From SUG2458 sp051872335 (GTDB taxonomy: Bacteria > Bacillota_I > Bacilli_A > RFN20 > CAG-826), in the NCBI GenBank assembly GCA_051872335.1, contig JBJEDT010000025.1, forward strand, positions 62,001-126,000: 64,000 bases of DNA, given 5' to 3'. The notes under the pieces were generated by a model. That model worked only from the letters and a program-made list of their open reading frames with translations, did no database searches and was not told the origin of the DNA. Shown here piece by piece: positions 25,888-34,745 of this stretch; positions within the stretch are counted from its first letter, which is position 1; each line of letters opens with the position of its first letter. The translations under genes and the position numbers were made by a program.

Positions 25888-26934
25888 TCAATTAAGAAAT
25901 CCATATTTTATTGCAAGGAAAATAAAAGCAATAAAAATACCTAAGCAAATAAAGAAAACAAATAAATTGACAATTGTTGATTTTTTTCTTCTTTGAGTAT
26001 TTTTTAAAAGAGTTTTATATCCATCTGAACTGATACCTTCTCTAATACATTCATCTAAGACATTTCGATATTCAGCCATATTACCAAATGGTTTACCAGC
26101 TTTTACTAAATCAGTGTCACTTACACAACCACGTTTACATAATAAAATCATCCAATAACATGTAGAACATTTATAATCATTTCTTATTAAAGATTGATAG
26201 ATTGGTATTGCATCACTAAATAAAGTAGCTTCTCTAAATTTATGTGCTAATCCCATAACAATTTCAAAACGCTCTTTATATTGGGAAGGAAAGAAAGTAA
26301 TGAGAGTATTAATGATATCAATAATGTTTAAATAGTCAATTATCTCTTTATAATGTTCAATAGCTTGGTAACAAGCATCAATTACAAATTCGATACTTTC
26401 ATATTGTTCTTTATAAGAACCATGTAAATTAACAATAGCTTTTACTTTACTTAAATCACGTAGTTTAGAAACACGAAGATAAAATTCGTGCTTGTTATTA
26501 CAAGATGCCTGACAATAAATAGCATATTTTAAGCAAACATAATCATTAGGAATGTGTTCTAAATAAATCTTAATGTACTTTGATGCATTATCAAAATCAT
26601 TATATTTAAATATAGCAAGGTTAATATGTTCAAGTAATAAACTATATAATCTTTCATCTTTATTTCTAATAAAATATTGTACTAATTCATCATAGGCTGT
26701 TTCTGTAAGAACAGTATTTAAGGAATTACATGATACTAATAATTGGTAATATGGAATATGATTATCAAGTACTTCATATTGTGATGATAATTTTAAAATT
26801 TTATCTAGTTTATCAAATTCTCCTTTTTTAATTAATGAATTAGCAAGCAAAGAAAAATCATCAATATACCCAATAATATCTGGTATATTTTCTTGTTCAA
26901 ATAATTCAATTAATTTTGAATAAGATAACTTCAT
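25888..26934 (-). CDS. helical-repeat protein with C-terminal membrane anchor, unknown function
   Basis: The 348-residue protein is alpha-helical throughout, with loosely repeated pairs of helices that suggest a TPR-like solenoid (for example FDNASKYIKIYLEHIPNDY and FSDAIPIYQSLIRNDY). A single hydrophobic helix at about 321-343 is followed by only a few residues, so it is tail-anchored with the solenoid in the cytosol. Cys residues (CSTCYWMILLCKRGC) form a small cluster near 255-270. It starts 16 bp downstream of a RimK-like ATP-grasp gene and is likely co-transcribed. I do not recognise the family and assign no function. Confidence 0.6.
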   Translation of the reverse strand: MKLSYSKLIELFEQENIPDIIGYIDDFSLLANSLIKKGEFDKLDKILKLSSQYEVLDNHIPYYQLLVSCNSLNTVLTETAYDELVQYFIRNKDERLYSLLLEHINLAIFKYNDFDNASKYIKIYLEHIPNDYVCLKYAIYCQASCNNKHEFYLRVSKLRDLSKVKAIVNLHGSYKEQYESIEFVIDACYQAIEHYKEIIDYLNIIDIINTLITFFPSQYKERFEIVMGLAHKFREATLFSDAIPIYQSLIRNDYKCSTCYWMILLCKRGCVSDTDLVKAGKPFGNMAEYRNVLDECIREGISSDGYKTLLKNTQRRKKSTIVNLFVFFICLGIFIAFIFLAIKYGFLN

Positions 26935-26950
26935 AAGAACTCACCACTCT

Positions 26951-27841
26951 CTAATAATCTTTGTTATATACTTTTTTACAAATATATTTTGCGTATAATA
27001 AAGCAATATTTACTCCTGTACTAGATTCAATTCCATTAAAGAAAGCATTCGAATCTACATCACAAATAATAGGTTGCCCATGATCTCCAATTAAAAGATC
27101 TACTCCACAGTAATCTAAATCTAATAATTCAGCAGCTTTTTCAGCAACTTCTTGATAAGCTTCAGGTAAAATGAAATTAACGTGACTTAGTGAACTAAAT
27201 TCATTATTTGACATAAAATCATCTTTTGTTTTTCTATCAATAGATGCAACAACTTTCTTATTTATTAAGATTGCCTTATAGTCATGTCCTCTTGATGATT
27301 CGACATATTCTTGATAATAATGCTTTTTATATATCATTCTTTCTTCGACATCTTTTAGTTCTCTATCATTACCAATTAAAATAGTTTGTGCTGCTAAAGA
27401 AGAATAAGATTCTTTACATACAAGAGGATATTTCATATGTTTTTTTATAACTTTATAAAATTCAAATTCATTTATATTTCTAGAACAAAATGGTGCAGAA
27501 ATCGTAGTAGGAGTTTCAATGCCATGTCCTGCTAAACAAATATTAGCATGCATTTTATCATCGCATAACATCATACTAGCTACATTATTAAAAACAGGTA
27601 TGCCAGTCTTTTCAATTAATTTTGCAATATAAAAATCTTTATCTAAGTACACTACAAAATCATAGTCGCCAATATTATTAACGATTTCACCATTTTTGAT
27701 ATAACAAGCAAGAAAATTATTTTCTCTAATGTCAACATCAATTCCTAAATTTTTAAATTCAATTCCTAGTCTTTTTGCTTGGTGCTCAACACTAGCGTAT
27801 ACGCAATAAGCGTTTACTATAATTAGTCCTTTATTAAACAT
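26951..27841 (-). CDS. RimK-like ATP-grasp ligase, paralogue 1
   Basis: The 296-residue protein has the ATP-grasp order: an N-terminal domain opening with MFNKGLIIVNAYCVYASVEH, then CDDKMHANICLAGHGIETP at the start of the ATP-grasp, YPLVCKESYSS as lysine strand, YYQEYVESSRGHDYKAILI, and LDYCGVDLLIGDHGQPIICDVDSNAF as metal-binding end. Canonical RimK ends with E-V-N; here it is D-V-D-S-N. The family joins amino acids (often Glu or Asp) to a carboxyl acceptor with ATP. The substrate is unknown. A homologue of the same length lies at 28592-29479, and a Fur-family gene lies between. Confidence 0.8.
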   Translation of the reverse strand: MFNKGLIIVNAYCVYASVEHQAKRLGIEFKNLGIDVDIRENNFLACYIKNGEIVNNIGDYDFVVYLDKDFYIAKLIEKTGIPVFNNVASMMLCDDKMHANICLAGHGIETPTTISAPFCSRNINEFEFYKVIKKHMKYPLVCKESYSSLAAQTILIGNDRELKDVEERMIYKKHYYQEYVESSRGHDYKAILINKKVVASIDRKTKDDFMSNNEFSSLSHVNFILPEAYQEVAEKAAELLDLDYCGVDLLIGDHGQPIICDVDSNAFFNGIESSTGVNIALLYAKYICKKVYNKDY

Positions 27842-27896
27842 AATGTACTCCTAATTAAATTATAACAAATATTTATATTAATTGTAGATAAAATAA

Positions 27897-27921
27897 AATA
27901 ATGGAATGTTTTTCCATTATT
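27897..27921 (-). terminator. intrinsic terminator overlapping the end of the Fur-family gene
   Basis: AATAATGGAA (27897-27906) and TTCCATTATT (27912-27921) form a 10-bp stem. On the minus strand TTTTATTTTATC follows. The stem includes the last codons and the stop of the gene. Confidence 0.6.
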
Positions 27922-28297
27922 CTTTGTCTTTACAATCCTCGCAAATACCATAAAAAGTTAATTCATAACTAAAGATTTCATCATTACCAATCATGGAAGG
28001 ATAATCAACTTTTATACTTGGATCATTTGCGTCTATATCATAGACATTGCCACATTTTTTGCACACAAAATGATAGTGTTCATCTTTTACTGTTTCATAA
28101 TAAATTTGTCCATTAGCACTAATAATTTTAATTAATCCAGCATCAACTAATACTTCTAAATTACGATAAATAGTTGCTACAGAAGCTTTATTTGATGTTT
28201 TTTGAATATAATCAATTATATCTGCAATAGATGAATGCTTCAATTCATGAATAGCATTATAAATTACTGCTCTTTGACTTGTGTTTCTTTTAATCAT
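27917..28297 (-). CDS. Fur-family metal- or peroxide-responsive regulator
   Basis: The 126-residue protein has the Fur winged helix (SIADIIDYIQKT...SVATIYRNLEVLVDAGLI) at about 18-57, then a dimer domain with DEHYHFVCKKCG and GICEDCKD. The two CxxC pairs should hold the structural zinc and the HYH region contributes to the sensing site. It could be Fur, Zur or PerR; the sequence does not decide. It lies between two ATP-grasp genes on the same strand, which may be targets. I did not find a clear Fur box in the 294 bp upstream. Confidence 0.88.
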   Translation of the reverse strand: MIKRNTSQRAVIYNAIHELKHSSIADIIDYIQKTSNKASVATIYRNLEVLVDAGLIKIISANGQIYYETVKDEHYHFVCKKCGNVYDIDANDPSIKVDYPSMIGNDEIFSYELTFYGICEDCKDKE

Positions 28298-28591
28298 ACT
28301 TTATAACCTCTAAGAAAATAAAATTATCAATCATTCTATCAACTTATTGCTTATATGTTCGAGAGTAAAAATAATGTTTATTTAAATTGGAACATAAAAG
28401 AGTTGGGAATAAGAAAGGGATAGGGAATTGATTTAGTTTTTTAAACTATACTTCTATTTTAAATGAAATTAAATATATTTCAATACTATAAAACACTTAA
28501 TATTTGAATTAACAATTTTAGAAAATGTAGTTTACTACAATTTTTTAAAATAAATAATGTGCTCAATAGTAACTCTTTAATTTTTTTATAA

Positions 28592-29479
28592 TTATTTATA
28601 AATTTCTTTAATAATATATTTTACATATTCGATAGCTACATTCTTTTTTGAATACTTTTCAATTGGTTCTAAATATGCGTTAGCATTCACTTCACATAAG
28701 ATTGGCTCATTATTTGGTCCATATAATAAATCAAGTCCACAATAATCAAGACCTAAAATAGAAGCAACTTTGATAGCTTCTTCAGCAAATTCTTTTTCTA
28801 AAGTAGGTTGAAGTCCTACTCCTCCAGTTTCAATATTAGATCTAAATTCATCATCATTTTGAGCAACACGTTGCATATGTGCAACAACTTTACCTCCAAT
28901 TACAACAACACGCATATCTTTACCAAATGATGATGCAATATATTCTTGATAAATATGAGGTCTATCATTAATTTTATTTTCTACTTCTTCAAGTTCTTGC
29001 TCATTATGAACTAAATATACTTGTTCACCTAAAGATCCATAAACTTCTTTTACAATAAAAGGAAAAGAAAGAATATTCATAACATTATGTAAAAATTCTT
29101 TTTTACTACCTTCAGCATATTTTAAAGGAAAAGGAATTGTAATAGGCATTTTAATGCCATTATTAGAAAGTATTAAATGTGTAAGCATTTTATCATCACA
29201 ATATCTAATTGATTCAGCTTTATTAAATAAACGATAGCCAGCTTTTTCTAACATAGTAGAAATATAATAATCTTTATCAAGAAAAATTATAAAATCGTAT
29301 GGTAAATCTTTTGATTTGATATTACCTATTTTATCAATATAAACTAAAATTTCAGAATTACTTTTAACATCCATTTCAATTCCAAATGATTTGAATTCAT
29401 CTTGTAAACGTTTCACCATATGAAGAACTGAATCCCATACTTTAAAAGCATTTGTAATAATTAATCCTTTTTTAAACAT
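28592..29479 (-). CDS. RimK-like ATP-grasp ligase, paralogue 2
   Basis: This 295-residue protein parallels the one at 26951-27841 along its length: FKKGLIITNAFKVWDSVLHM, YCDDKMLTHLILSNNGIKMP, FIVKEVYGSLGEQVYLV, YQEYIASSFGKDMRVVVIGG and LDYCGLDLLYGPNNEPILCEVNANAYL. Here the metal-binding end keeps the canonical E-V-N, unlike the paralogue. It should be an active ATP-dependent carboxylate-amine ligase in the cytosol. The acceptor is unknown; peptide, ribosomal protein or small-molecule modification are all open. A run of 370 bp separates it from the next gene, which is on the other strand. Confidence 0.82.
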   Translation of the reverse strand: MFKKGLIITNAFKVWDSVLHMVKRLQDEFKSFGIEMDVKSNSEILVYIDKIGNIKSKDLPYDFIIFLDKDYYISTMLEKAGYRLFNKAESIRYCDDKMLTHLILSNNGIKMPITIPFPLKYAEGSKKEFLHNVMNILSFPFIVKEVYGSLGEQVYLVHNEQELEEVENKINDRPHIYQEYIASSFGKDMRVVVIGGKVVAHMQRVAQNDDEFRSNIETGGVGLQPTLEKEFAEEAIKVASILGLDYCGLDLLYGPNNEPILCEVNANAYLEPIEKYSKKNVAIEYVKYIIKEIYK

Positions 29480-29904
29480 AAAAACACTTCCTATCTTTTT
29501 TATTATAAATTGTTTTTATCTTTTGTGTTAAGAAGTCTTTAAATTATTTTTTTGTTTATCAAAATATTCTTTAAGTTTATTGATAAATCTTTAACTACTT
29601 TATAATATGAAGATATGTTTAAAAGCAATCTATTTAATTTCAACATTTTCATATTTAAAATTGATATGTTGTAAAAATATGTAAAAATCATTTATCTCAA
29701 ATGCATTACAACATGCATTTTTTTAAAAAATTTTATAAAAATTAGAAAGGTGATTTTTATAGACTTAAGAGAATTTGAATATTAAAAAAATGTGCTTTAA
29801 TATGGGATATTTTCACAACAAAATATTTATATCAATTTTAAGATGGTTTTTTGGGAAACAATGCATATGTGCTTTTAAATTATTGTAGATTATGGAGAAA
29901 TGTT
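29480..29904. other. intergenic region before the YhcG-type gene
   Basis: AT-rich sequence between divergent genes. AAATGCAT-TACAAC-ATGCATTT followed by TTTT (29699-29724) is terminator-like on the plus strand, although no plus-strand gene precedes it. GAAAGGTGATTTTTATA near 29745-29761 looks like a ribosome binding site followed by ATA rather than ATG, possibly a dead start. Nothing else stands out. Confidence 0.45.
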
Positions 29905-30933
29905 ATGGAAAATAATATAATTAATGCCGATTTTAAAATATGGGTTAATGAAATAAGTAAAAAGTACAAACAAGCTCAAATTAAAGCAGCAATAAGTGTG
30001 AATAGTGAAATGCTTAAATTTTATTTTGAACTTGGAAAAGAGATTGCTAACAATTCTTTTAAAGCTACATATGGTTCGAAATTTTATGATTCATTAAGTA
30101 AGGAACTAATTGATCAACTTCCTACGGTGAAAGGATTATCTGTAATCAATTTAAGATATATGGAAAGGTTTTATCTCTTTTATAAAAATAAAATTTCAAT
30201 TATTCCACAACTTGTGGAAGAATTGTTTTCAATCCCTTGGGGTCACCATCGATATATTATCGATAAATGTAAAGATGTTGAAAAAACACTGTTTTTTGTA
30301 AGGAAAATTCATGAAAACAATTGGTCAAGAGATGTATTATTAAATTTTTTATCAACTGATTTATATGAAAGAGAAGGAAAAGCAATTAACAATTTTGAAT
30401 CAGCTTTACCAGATGTAAATAAAGATTTAGCAAAGCAAATTACAAAAGACCCATATAATTTTGATTTTTTATCATTAACTAATGATTATAATGAGAAAAA
30501 ACTTAAGGAGGCTTTGATTGATAACATCCAAAGATTTTTATTAGAGTTAGGAGAAGGATTTGCGTTTGTTGGAAGAGAATCAAGATTATTAATTGGAGAA
30601 ACGGAGTTCTTTACTGATTTATTATTTTACAATATTAAACTTCATGCTTATGTCGTTATTGAAGTAAAAATTACAAAATTTAATCCTGGTGATTTAGGCC
30701 AATTAAGTACATATGTTTCATCTGTAAATCATTTATTAAAAGGCGAAAATGATAACCCGACCATCGGAATTCTTATTTGTAAAGATAAAGACAAAATAGT
30801 TGCTGAATACTCTCTTGAAAATTATAACATTCCATTAGGAATATCGTCCTATGAACTCAATAGATTATTACCAAAAGAATTAAAAGACTCCTTGCCTTCA
30901 ATCGAAGAACTTGAAAGTAAGTTAGTAGAATAA
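29905..30933 (+). CDS. YhcG/DUF1016 PD-(D/E)xK nuclease-family protein
   Basis: The start is ATG 29905 with GGAGA six bases upstream; the upstream TTG at 29851 is in frame but lacks a site. The 342-residue product has an N-terminal helical DUF1016_N domain (IKAAISVNSEMLKFYFELGKEI) and the C-terminal YhcG nuclease domain. That domain contains ELGEGFAFVGRESRLLIGE, TDLLFYN and AYVVIEVKITKFNPGDLGQL, where Asp and ExK are the likely catalytic residues. The family is tied to mobile elements and phage or plasmid defence. The gene stands alone on the plus strand amid long AT-rich gaps, which suggests acquisition. Substrate is not known. Confidence 0.87.
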   Translation: MENNIINADFKIWVNEISKKYKQAQIKAAISVNSEMLKFYFELGKEIANNSFKATYGSKFYDSLSKELIDQLPTVKGLSVINLRYMERFYLFYKNKISIIPQLVEELFSIPWGHHRYIIDKCKDVEKTLFFVRKIHENNWSRDVLLNFLSTDLYEREGKAINNFESALPDVNKDLAKQITKDPYNFDFLSLTNDYNEKKLKEALIDNIQRFLLELGEGFAFVGRESRLLIGETEFFTDLLFYNIKLHAYVVIEVKITKFNPGDLGQLSTYVSSVNHLLKGENDNPTIGILICKDKDKIVAEYSLENYNIPLGISSYELNRLLPKELKDSLPSIEELESKLVE

Positions 30934-31384
30934 TCATTATGAATTCTCAACATGAAATAATTACTAAGATAATAAAAATTAAATATTCTATTAATATTAA
31001 ATGTTTTTGCAAAGCAATTGATTTTAAATGAGGCACATATTGAATTACATTATTATAAAAAATGATATGAACATAGAAAATCACTAATTACATATCGTAA
31101 TTGCAAAATATTTTAATCAAATACATTGCGTTTTTGTGATTTTTTAGTACATAAATAAATTGCGTATTTGTATAAGAACTAATGTGGATGATTATCATAC
31201 TTTTTAAAAGAAAAATATTTGGTGAATTATAAAAATGAAAAAATAACTTTAAAGGTAATTTTTTATGCCATTAGTGAATCTAGATATGATAAAAAAAGCA
31301 AATATTACAGCACTTAAATCAGTGATTAGTTTAATTTTCGTATTATGCATTTATATATTAATAATGTAATTATTAGTTAAATTT

Positions 31385-31445
31385 CACAAATGTGTTAAAT
31401 AAAATAGCACAAATGTGTTAAACAAACATTCACAAATTTGTAAAG
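31385..31445. repeat. three palindromic boxes at exact 23-bp spacing
   Basis: CACAAATGTGTTAAA begins at 31385 and again at 31408, and CACAAATTTGTAAAG begins at 31431. Each contains CACAAA(T)GTG-type dyad symmetry. The third overlaps a promoter-like TTCACA (31429-31434), 16-bp spacer and TATACT (31451-31456). They look like a phased operator array. Confidence 0.65.
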
Positions 31446-31555
31446 TGTGATATACTATCTTAATTTTTCTTTTGATCTATTTATAAAAATATTTATAAAA
31501 TGTATATCAAAATAAACGAATAATTATAATAAAGAATAACAATGAATAATATTTG

Positions 31556-31588
31556 TGCTATAATATTAACGCAAATTTAATTAAGGAG
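31556..31588 (+). promoter_or_regulatory. extended -10 promoter and ribosome binding site of the YebC gene
   Basis: TGCTATAAT at 31556-31564 is a perfect extended -10 element. AAGGAG at 31583-31588 lies seven bases before the ATG. Confidence 0.65.
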
Positions 31589-31595
31589 ATTTTTT

Positions 31596-32315
31596 ATGGG
31601 AAGAGCACACGAAGTTAGAGCAGCTTCAATGGCTGCAACTGCTGCTAAAAAAACAGCTCTATATAATAGAGCATCAAAAGAAATTTACATGGCAGCAAAA
31701 TCAGGTGATCCAGATCCAAATTCAAACCTTGCTTTAAGAGCTGCAATTGAAAAATATAAAGGTCAAAACATCTCTAAAGATGTTATTAATAGAGCTATTG
31801 AAAAAGCAAAAGGTGGATCAGCTGAATCATATATTGAAGGAAGATATGAAGGCTTTGGTCAAGGTAACTGTTACATTATTATTGATACATTAACTGATAA
31901 TGCAAATAGAGCATATACAAATGTTAGAACAGCAGTTAATAAAAAAGGTGGACACTTAGGTACACCTGGATCAGTAGCATTTAACTTTGAACAATTAGGC
32001 GTTATTACTTTTGAAACATCTAAATCAGCTGAAGAATTAGAAGAATTACTCATTATGGGTGATGTTGATTTAAGAAAAGTTGAAAAAGATGATGACTATG
32101 CTGAAGTCTTAGTTGCTCCTGAAGCTTTAGATGCAGCTAAAGAAGTATTAAATGGTGAAGGAATCAGTGAATTCCAAAAATGCGAAAAGAGTATGATTCC
32201 AAACGAATATGTTACTTTAGAAGGTGAAGATCTAGAAAAATTTCAACAATTACTAGATATCCTTGATGAAGTAGAAGATGTCCAAGCTGTATATCATAAT
32301 GTAGAAAACGCATAA
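31596..32315 (+). CDS. YebC/PmpR-family protein (YeeI type)
   Basis: The 239-residue protein has the family hallmarks RASKEIYMAAKSGDPDPNSN, AIEKAKGGS and YEGFGQGNCYIIIDTLTDNANRA, followed by VNKKGGHLG. Length and the SGDPDP form match the Gram-positive YeeI branch. Family members bind nucleic acid and have been described as transcriptional regulators. More recently they have been linked to translation of difficult proline stretches. The gene is monocistronic, with an extended -10 promoter in front and a strong terminator behind. The possible operator boxes about 150-210 bp upstream may control it. Confidence 0.93.
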   Translation: MGRAHEVRAASMAATAAKKTALYNRASKEIYMAAKSGDPDPNSNLALRAAIEKYKGQNISKDVINRAIEKAKGGSAESYIEGRYEGFGQGNCYIIIDTLTDNANRAYTNVRTAVNKKGGHLGTPGSVAFNFEQLGVITFETSKSAEELEELLIMGDVDLRKVEKDDDYAEVLVAPEALDAAKEVLNGEGISEFQKCEKSMIPNEYVTLEGEDLEKFQQLLDILDEVEDVQAVYHNVENA

Positions 32316-32326
32316 TTAATTTTTGT

Positions 32327-32369
32327 AAAAAAAAGAGATATTGTGGAAAACCATAATATCTCTTTTTCA
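32327..32369. terminator. bidirectional intrinsic terminator
   Basis: AAAAAGAGATATTGTGG and CCATAATATCTCTTTTT form a long stem (one G-U pair) around AAAA, flanked by A and T runs on both sides. It can end both the YebC gene and the convergent DUF4143 ATPase gene. Confidence 0.88.
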
Positions 32370-32398
32370 TTTTAAAATAAGAGCAAAATGTAAGTTTC

Positions 32399-33730
32399 TT
32401 ATTCAATAATCTTTGGGTTCATAAGAAAATTATATAAACCAACTATAATAATGCCTTGTTCATTATATAATGGTTTTTTATAACCTTTGACAATAATAAT
32501 CTTTTTAAAATTATCATCTATTCGTAATAATGAATTTTGCTCTTGCTGCAATTTATCATTATTTGGTAGGTCAAGTGTAGATTGAATATAAATTCTTTTA
32601 TTTCCATCATTTACTATGAAATCAATTTCATAATTGATTCGTTTTGTTGTTTGCGAATTTTTTTCTTTAGTAAAGGCTTCTACTAATCCAACATCTACTG
32701 AATACCCTTGTCTTAATAATTCAATATAAATTATATTTTCCATTAAATGTGATTCTTCAACTTGTCTAAAATTTAATCGAGCATTTCTTAAACCTGTATC
32801 AATAAAATAATATTTACTTTGAGTCCCTATATATTTTCTTCCTTTAACATCATAACGATTTGCTTCACGAATAAGGAATGAATTTTCTAAGTACTTAAGA
32901 TATTTTGCAATAGTATTATCACAAATGTTACTAATATTATTAGATTTAAAAGTATTTTCTATTTTTCTAACATTAATAGGTGATCCAATAGAAGATGCAA
33001 TAATATTAGTTATATTATCTATTGATACATCAGAATTCAAGTTATATCTTTCAACAATATCTTTATAATATGTACCAACAAATAAGTCTTTTAAATATTT
33101 TTGTTTTTCTTGAATATTTGGCTCAAGAACAGCAAGTGGCATACCACCATAAGTAATGTACTCATCCCATAATTCATCATATTCTTTATAATTAAATGAT
33201 TCTTTAATTTCTTTAAATGATAAAGGATAAACTTCAATATTATAATTTCTATTTCTAAATTCTGTTGGAAGATCGGAAGATAATAAACGAGAATTGCTTC
33301 CAGTTACATAACAATCGACTTGATTATTATTTAATAGTTCATTAAGAACATCATGGTATGTTATCCATTGTTCATTCTCACTAATTCCTTTAATAAGTTG
33401 ATTATTATCATCTATAAAAGCTGGATTTACAATTTTGACACATTCTTGAATCTCATCTAGCAAAACATAGTATTTACCATTATCAACAATTTTTCCTTTG
33501 ATATATTCTAAAAGTTTTACCGGATTTCTTAAATAAGAATTACTTAATTCATCTAATTTAATTTTAATAATATGATTATCTTTAACCCCTATTGATAATA
33601 AATAATCAACGAATAATTTAAAAAGTAAATAAGATTTTCCACAACGTCTTATTCCTATAATTACTTTAATTAATGGTGAACTCATTGACTCAATTAATTT
33701 ATTTAGTAAATCTGTTCTTTTGATTTCCAT
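32399..33730 (-). CDS. DUF4143-type AAA ATPase
   Basis: The start is ATG 33730 because AGGAGA lies eight bases upstream; a longer frame to 33769 would run through that site and the operator. The 443-residue protein has Walker A IIGIRRCGKSYLL at about 25-37, a Walker B-like YYVLLDEIQE near 86-95 and VTGSNSRLLSSDLP as sensor region. Its C-terminal DUF4143 half contains YEIDFIVNDGNKRIYIQS, which resembles a PD-(D/E)xK core (Asp, then IQS in place of ExK). These archaeal/bacterial ATPases are common, vary in copy number and are often near defence or toxin-like loci, but their task is unsettled. The promoter is bracketed by two identical operators. Confidence 0.85.
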   Translation of the reverse strand: MEIKRTDLLNKLIESMSSPLIKVIIGIRRCGKSYLLFKLFVDYLLSIGVKDNHIIKIKLDELSNSYLRNPVKLLEYIKGKIVDNGKYYVLLDEIQECVKIVNPAFIDDNNQLIKGISENEQWITYHDVLNELLNNNQVDCYVTGSNSRLLSSDLPTEFRNRNYNIEVYPLSFKEIKESFNYKEYDELWDEYITYGGMPLAVLEPNIQEKQKYLKDLFVGTYYKDIVERYNLNSDVSIDNITNIIASSIGSPINVRKIENTFKSNNISNICDNTIAKYLKYLENSFLIREANRYDVKGRKYIGTQSKYYFIDTGLRNARLNFRQVEESHLMENIIYIELLRQGYSVDVGLVEAFTKEKNSQTTKRINYEIDFIVNDGNKRIYIQSTLDLPNNDKLQQEQNSLLRIDDNFKKIIIVKGYKKPLYNEQGIIIVGLYNFLMNPKIIE

Positions 33731-33750
33731 ATCTAAGTCTCCTGTAAAAA

Positions 33751-33857
33751 TTTTTGTGTATATACACATTTTTGTTTACTTCATATTATTATTTTTATTC
33801 CATTTTGTCAATTATATACGATAAATTTTTTTGTGTATATACACATTTTTGTTTACT
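33751..33857 (-). promoter_or_regulatory. promoter bracketed by two identical 30-bp operators
   Basis: TTTTTGTGTATATACACATT... occurs as an exact 30-bp repeat at 33751-33780 and 33828-33857, each with the perfect palindrome TGTGTATATACACA. Between them, on the minus strand, lie a perfect TTGACA (about 33805-33810), a 17-bp spacer and TAATAT. One operator is therefore upstream and one downstream of the start of transcription, 77 bp apart. Confidence 0.8.
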
Positions 33858-33880
33858 AGCATTGTTTTCATAAATAATAT

Positions 33881-34672
33881 TTAATGTAAACAAAGAAGAA
33901 TTATTGCTAAGATAATTCGATAAATTCCAAAAATGATAAGAGTATGTTTTTTAATATATTTTAATAAAAATCTAATTACTACTAGAGAAAATAAATATGA
34001 GATAACACATCCAATTAAAAGAAGAATAATATTATTTTCAGTGAATACATCTACATTTTTTATTATTCTTAAGAAAGATGCTCCTATCATAATAGGTAAA
34101 CTCATTAAAAAAGAAAAACGAATTACATCTTCTTTTTTATATCCAAGAATTAATCCACCGATTAAAGTAATTCCACTTCTTGATGTCCCAGGAAATATCA
34201 TTGCAATACATTGAAATAAACCCAAAAAGAGTGAATCTAAATAAGTCACATTATCAGATTTTTTTAATCTAACTACTTTTTCAATAAACAAAAATACGAT
34301 ACCTAAGACAAATAATGCAATTATTATAATAATTAAATTTTCTTGAAAAGAACTAATAATTTGATCTAAGAGTAATCCTAATATTAAACATGGAATCATT
34401 GAAATAATTAACTTTATATAAAGTGGTAATCTAATTTTAAATTCCTCCTTATTTTTAAAAAATAATTCTTTATTAAATATTTGAATAACTGCTAAACAAG
34501 ATGCAAGTTGAATAACAACTAATAAAACATTAAAAAAATCTGTATCTAAAATATCATTAAAAAAATAATTTACAATAATTAAATGTGCGGTACTAGAAAT
34601 TGGTAACCACTCAGTAAAAGCTTGTACAATTCCTAAAATAATAACAAGTATTAATTCTATTAATCTAATCAT
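33881..34672 (-). CDS. uppP: undecaprenyl-diphosphate phosphatase (UppP/BacA)
   Basis: The start is taken as ATG 34672, giving MIRLIELILVIILGIVQAFTE, which matches the usual family N-terminus; the TTG-initiated longer form adds 12 unusual residues. The 263-residue membrane protein carries TEWLPISSTAHL and PGTSRSGIT, the two active-site motifs of UppP. It recycles the lipid carrier for peptidoglycan and other wall polymers at the membrane, and it gives bacitracin tolerance. Presence of this gene implies the organism builds a cell wall. No strong Shine-Dalgarno site is seen; TATAAT at 34697-34702 would make a very short leader. Confidence 0.9.
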   Translation of the reverse strand: MIRLIELILVIILGIVQAFTEWLPISSTAHLIIVNYFFNDILDTDFFNVLLVVIQLASCLAVIQIFNKELFFKNKEEFKIRLPLYIKLIISMIPCLILGLLLDQIISSFQENLIIIIIALFVLGIVFLFIEKVVRLKKSDNVTYLDSLFLGLFQCIAMIFPGTSRSGITLIGGLILGYKKEDVIRFSFLMSLPIMIGASFLRIIKNVDVFTENNIILLLIGCVISYLFSLVVIRFLLKYIKKHTLIIFGIYRIILAIILLCLH

Positions 34673-34712
34673 ATTCAAGTATATGAATAAAACTAATATT
34701 ATAGACAAAAAA

Positions 34713-34737
34713 ACCAGCGATATATTTCGCTGGCATA
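34713..34737 (-). terminator. intrinsic terminator of adhE
   Basis: CCAGCGA and TCGCTGG (34714-34733) form a 7-bp stem with a short loop, and seven Ts follow on the minus strand. It lies just after the adhE stop. Confidence 0.88.
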
Positions 34738-34745
34738 TAGTAAAA

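Larger units (their letters stand above)
30934..31595. other. 662-bp intergenic region upstream of the YebC gene
   Basis: No coding frame is convincing. TTGCGTTTTTGTGAT and TTGCGTATTTGTATA near 31123-31172 are loosely repeated. The 23-bp-spaced palindromic boxes at 31385-31445 and the extended -10 at 31556-31564 are listed separately. Confidence 0.5.

Noticed and set aside
33881..34708. Longer TTG start of uppP
   Set aside because: The extra 12 residues do not fit the family N-terminus, and the region holds a promoter-like TATAAT.
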